Below, one piece after another: positions 12,929 through 13,055 of a DNA stretch of 13,055 nucleotides. A model generated the notes under the pieces. The model ran no database searches. It was not told where the DNA came from and saw nothing but the letters and a program-made list of their open reading frames with translations. Position 1 is the stretch's first letter. Each line of letters opens with the position of its first letter. This DNA comes from PCC-9228 sp964477525 (GTDB taxonomy: Bacteria > Cyanobacteriota > Cyanobacteriia > Cyanobacteriales > PCC-9228), in contig CAYZHY010000104.1 in assembly GCA_964477525.1 (NCBI GenBank), positions 1 to 13,055 on the forward strand, in the 5' to 3' direction. The translations under genes were made by a program, and so were the position numbers.

Positions 12929-13055
12929 ATGGCAACCAAATTCCCAAAATTTAGCCAAGACCTCGCTCAAGATCCAACCACTAGGCGGTTGTGGTACGGG
13001 ATTGCCACCGCTCATGACTTTGAAAGTCATGACGGCATGACCGAAGAAAATCTCT
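12929..13055 (+). CDS. psaB: Photosystem I core protein PsaB, 5' end only
   Basis: One of the two large P700-binding core subunits of photosystem I, in the thylakoid membrane. Only 42 codons are inside the window. They read MATKFPKFSQDLAQDPTTRR, then LWYGIATAHDFESHDGMTEENL, which is the nearly invariant N-terminus of cyanobacterial PsaB, so identity is safe despite the truncation. The ATG is fixed by that match. No Shine-Dalgarno is at normal distance; taggag lies about 29 bases upstream. psaB normally follows psaA closely in one operon. Here an SGNH hydrolase gene and about 310 bp precede it, with a promoter-like pair of its own. Confidence 0.95.
   Translation, partial: MATKFPKFSQDLAQDPTTRRLWYGIATAHDFESHDGMTEENL

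Noticed and set aside
10599..13055. Far-red photoacclimation gene cluster (psaL2-psaI2-psaB2 type)
   Set aside because: No psaA, psb, apc or phytochrome-type regulator gene is nearby, a hydrolase gene interrupts, and the PsaB and PsaI N-termini look canonical.
1..13055. Mobile elements, CRISPR arrays, tRNA or rRNA genes
   Set aside because: No transposase-like protein, regularly spaced repeats, or tRNA/rRNA-like conserved text was seen on either strand.

Overview
The window is ordinary chromosome of an oxygenic cyanobacterium, probably filamentous. It encodes photosystem I subunits (PsaL, PsaI and the start of PsaB) and the cyanobacterial carotenoid hydroxylase CrtR. GCGATCGC (HIP1) palindromes recur in and between genes, as is typical of many cyanobacteria. 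I see no insertion sequence, CRISPR array, tRNA, rRNA or prophage gene. Genus cannot be fixed by reading alone.

Layout: (1) 1-1056, 3' part of a GT4 glycosyltransferase on +, cut by the window edge. (2) crtR on -, convergent with it, with a strong terminator between them. (3) About 565 bp non-coding with small repeats, then pyk (pyruvate kinase with an extra C-terminal phosphohistidine-type domain) on +. (4) An Rrf2-family regulator followed by cysK, both on - and only 94 bp apart; cysK ends 39 bp from the pyk stop. (5) polA (DNA polymerase I with all three domains intact) and gap (glyceraldehyde-3-phosphate dehydrogenase), both on - with separate signals. (6) A photosystem I segment: psaL-psaI on -, an SGNH/GDSL hydrolase on + divergent from psaL, and the first 42 codons of psaB at the right edge on +. 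PsaI (39 aa) and the psaB start are short and easy to miss.

Most genes are housekeeping: glycolysis/Calvin metabolism (pyk, gap), cysteine synthesis, replication/repair, carotenoids and photosystem I. Intrinsic terminators can be read for crtR, cysK, gap and psaL-psaI. Candidate promoters can be read for the Rrf2 gene, polA, gap and psaB.

No clearly new multi-gene system is present. The best leads are: psaB starting without psaA directly upstream; dense CTAG clusters in the upstream regions of both psaL and psaB; an Rrf2-cysK pair that recalls CymR-CysK control of cysteine synthesis, with candidate operators; a short repeat-like element before pyk; and a 42-codon ORF with a good ribosome site just before psaB whose first 20 bases resemble the psaB start.
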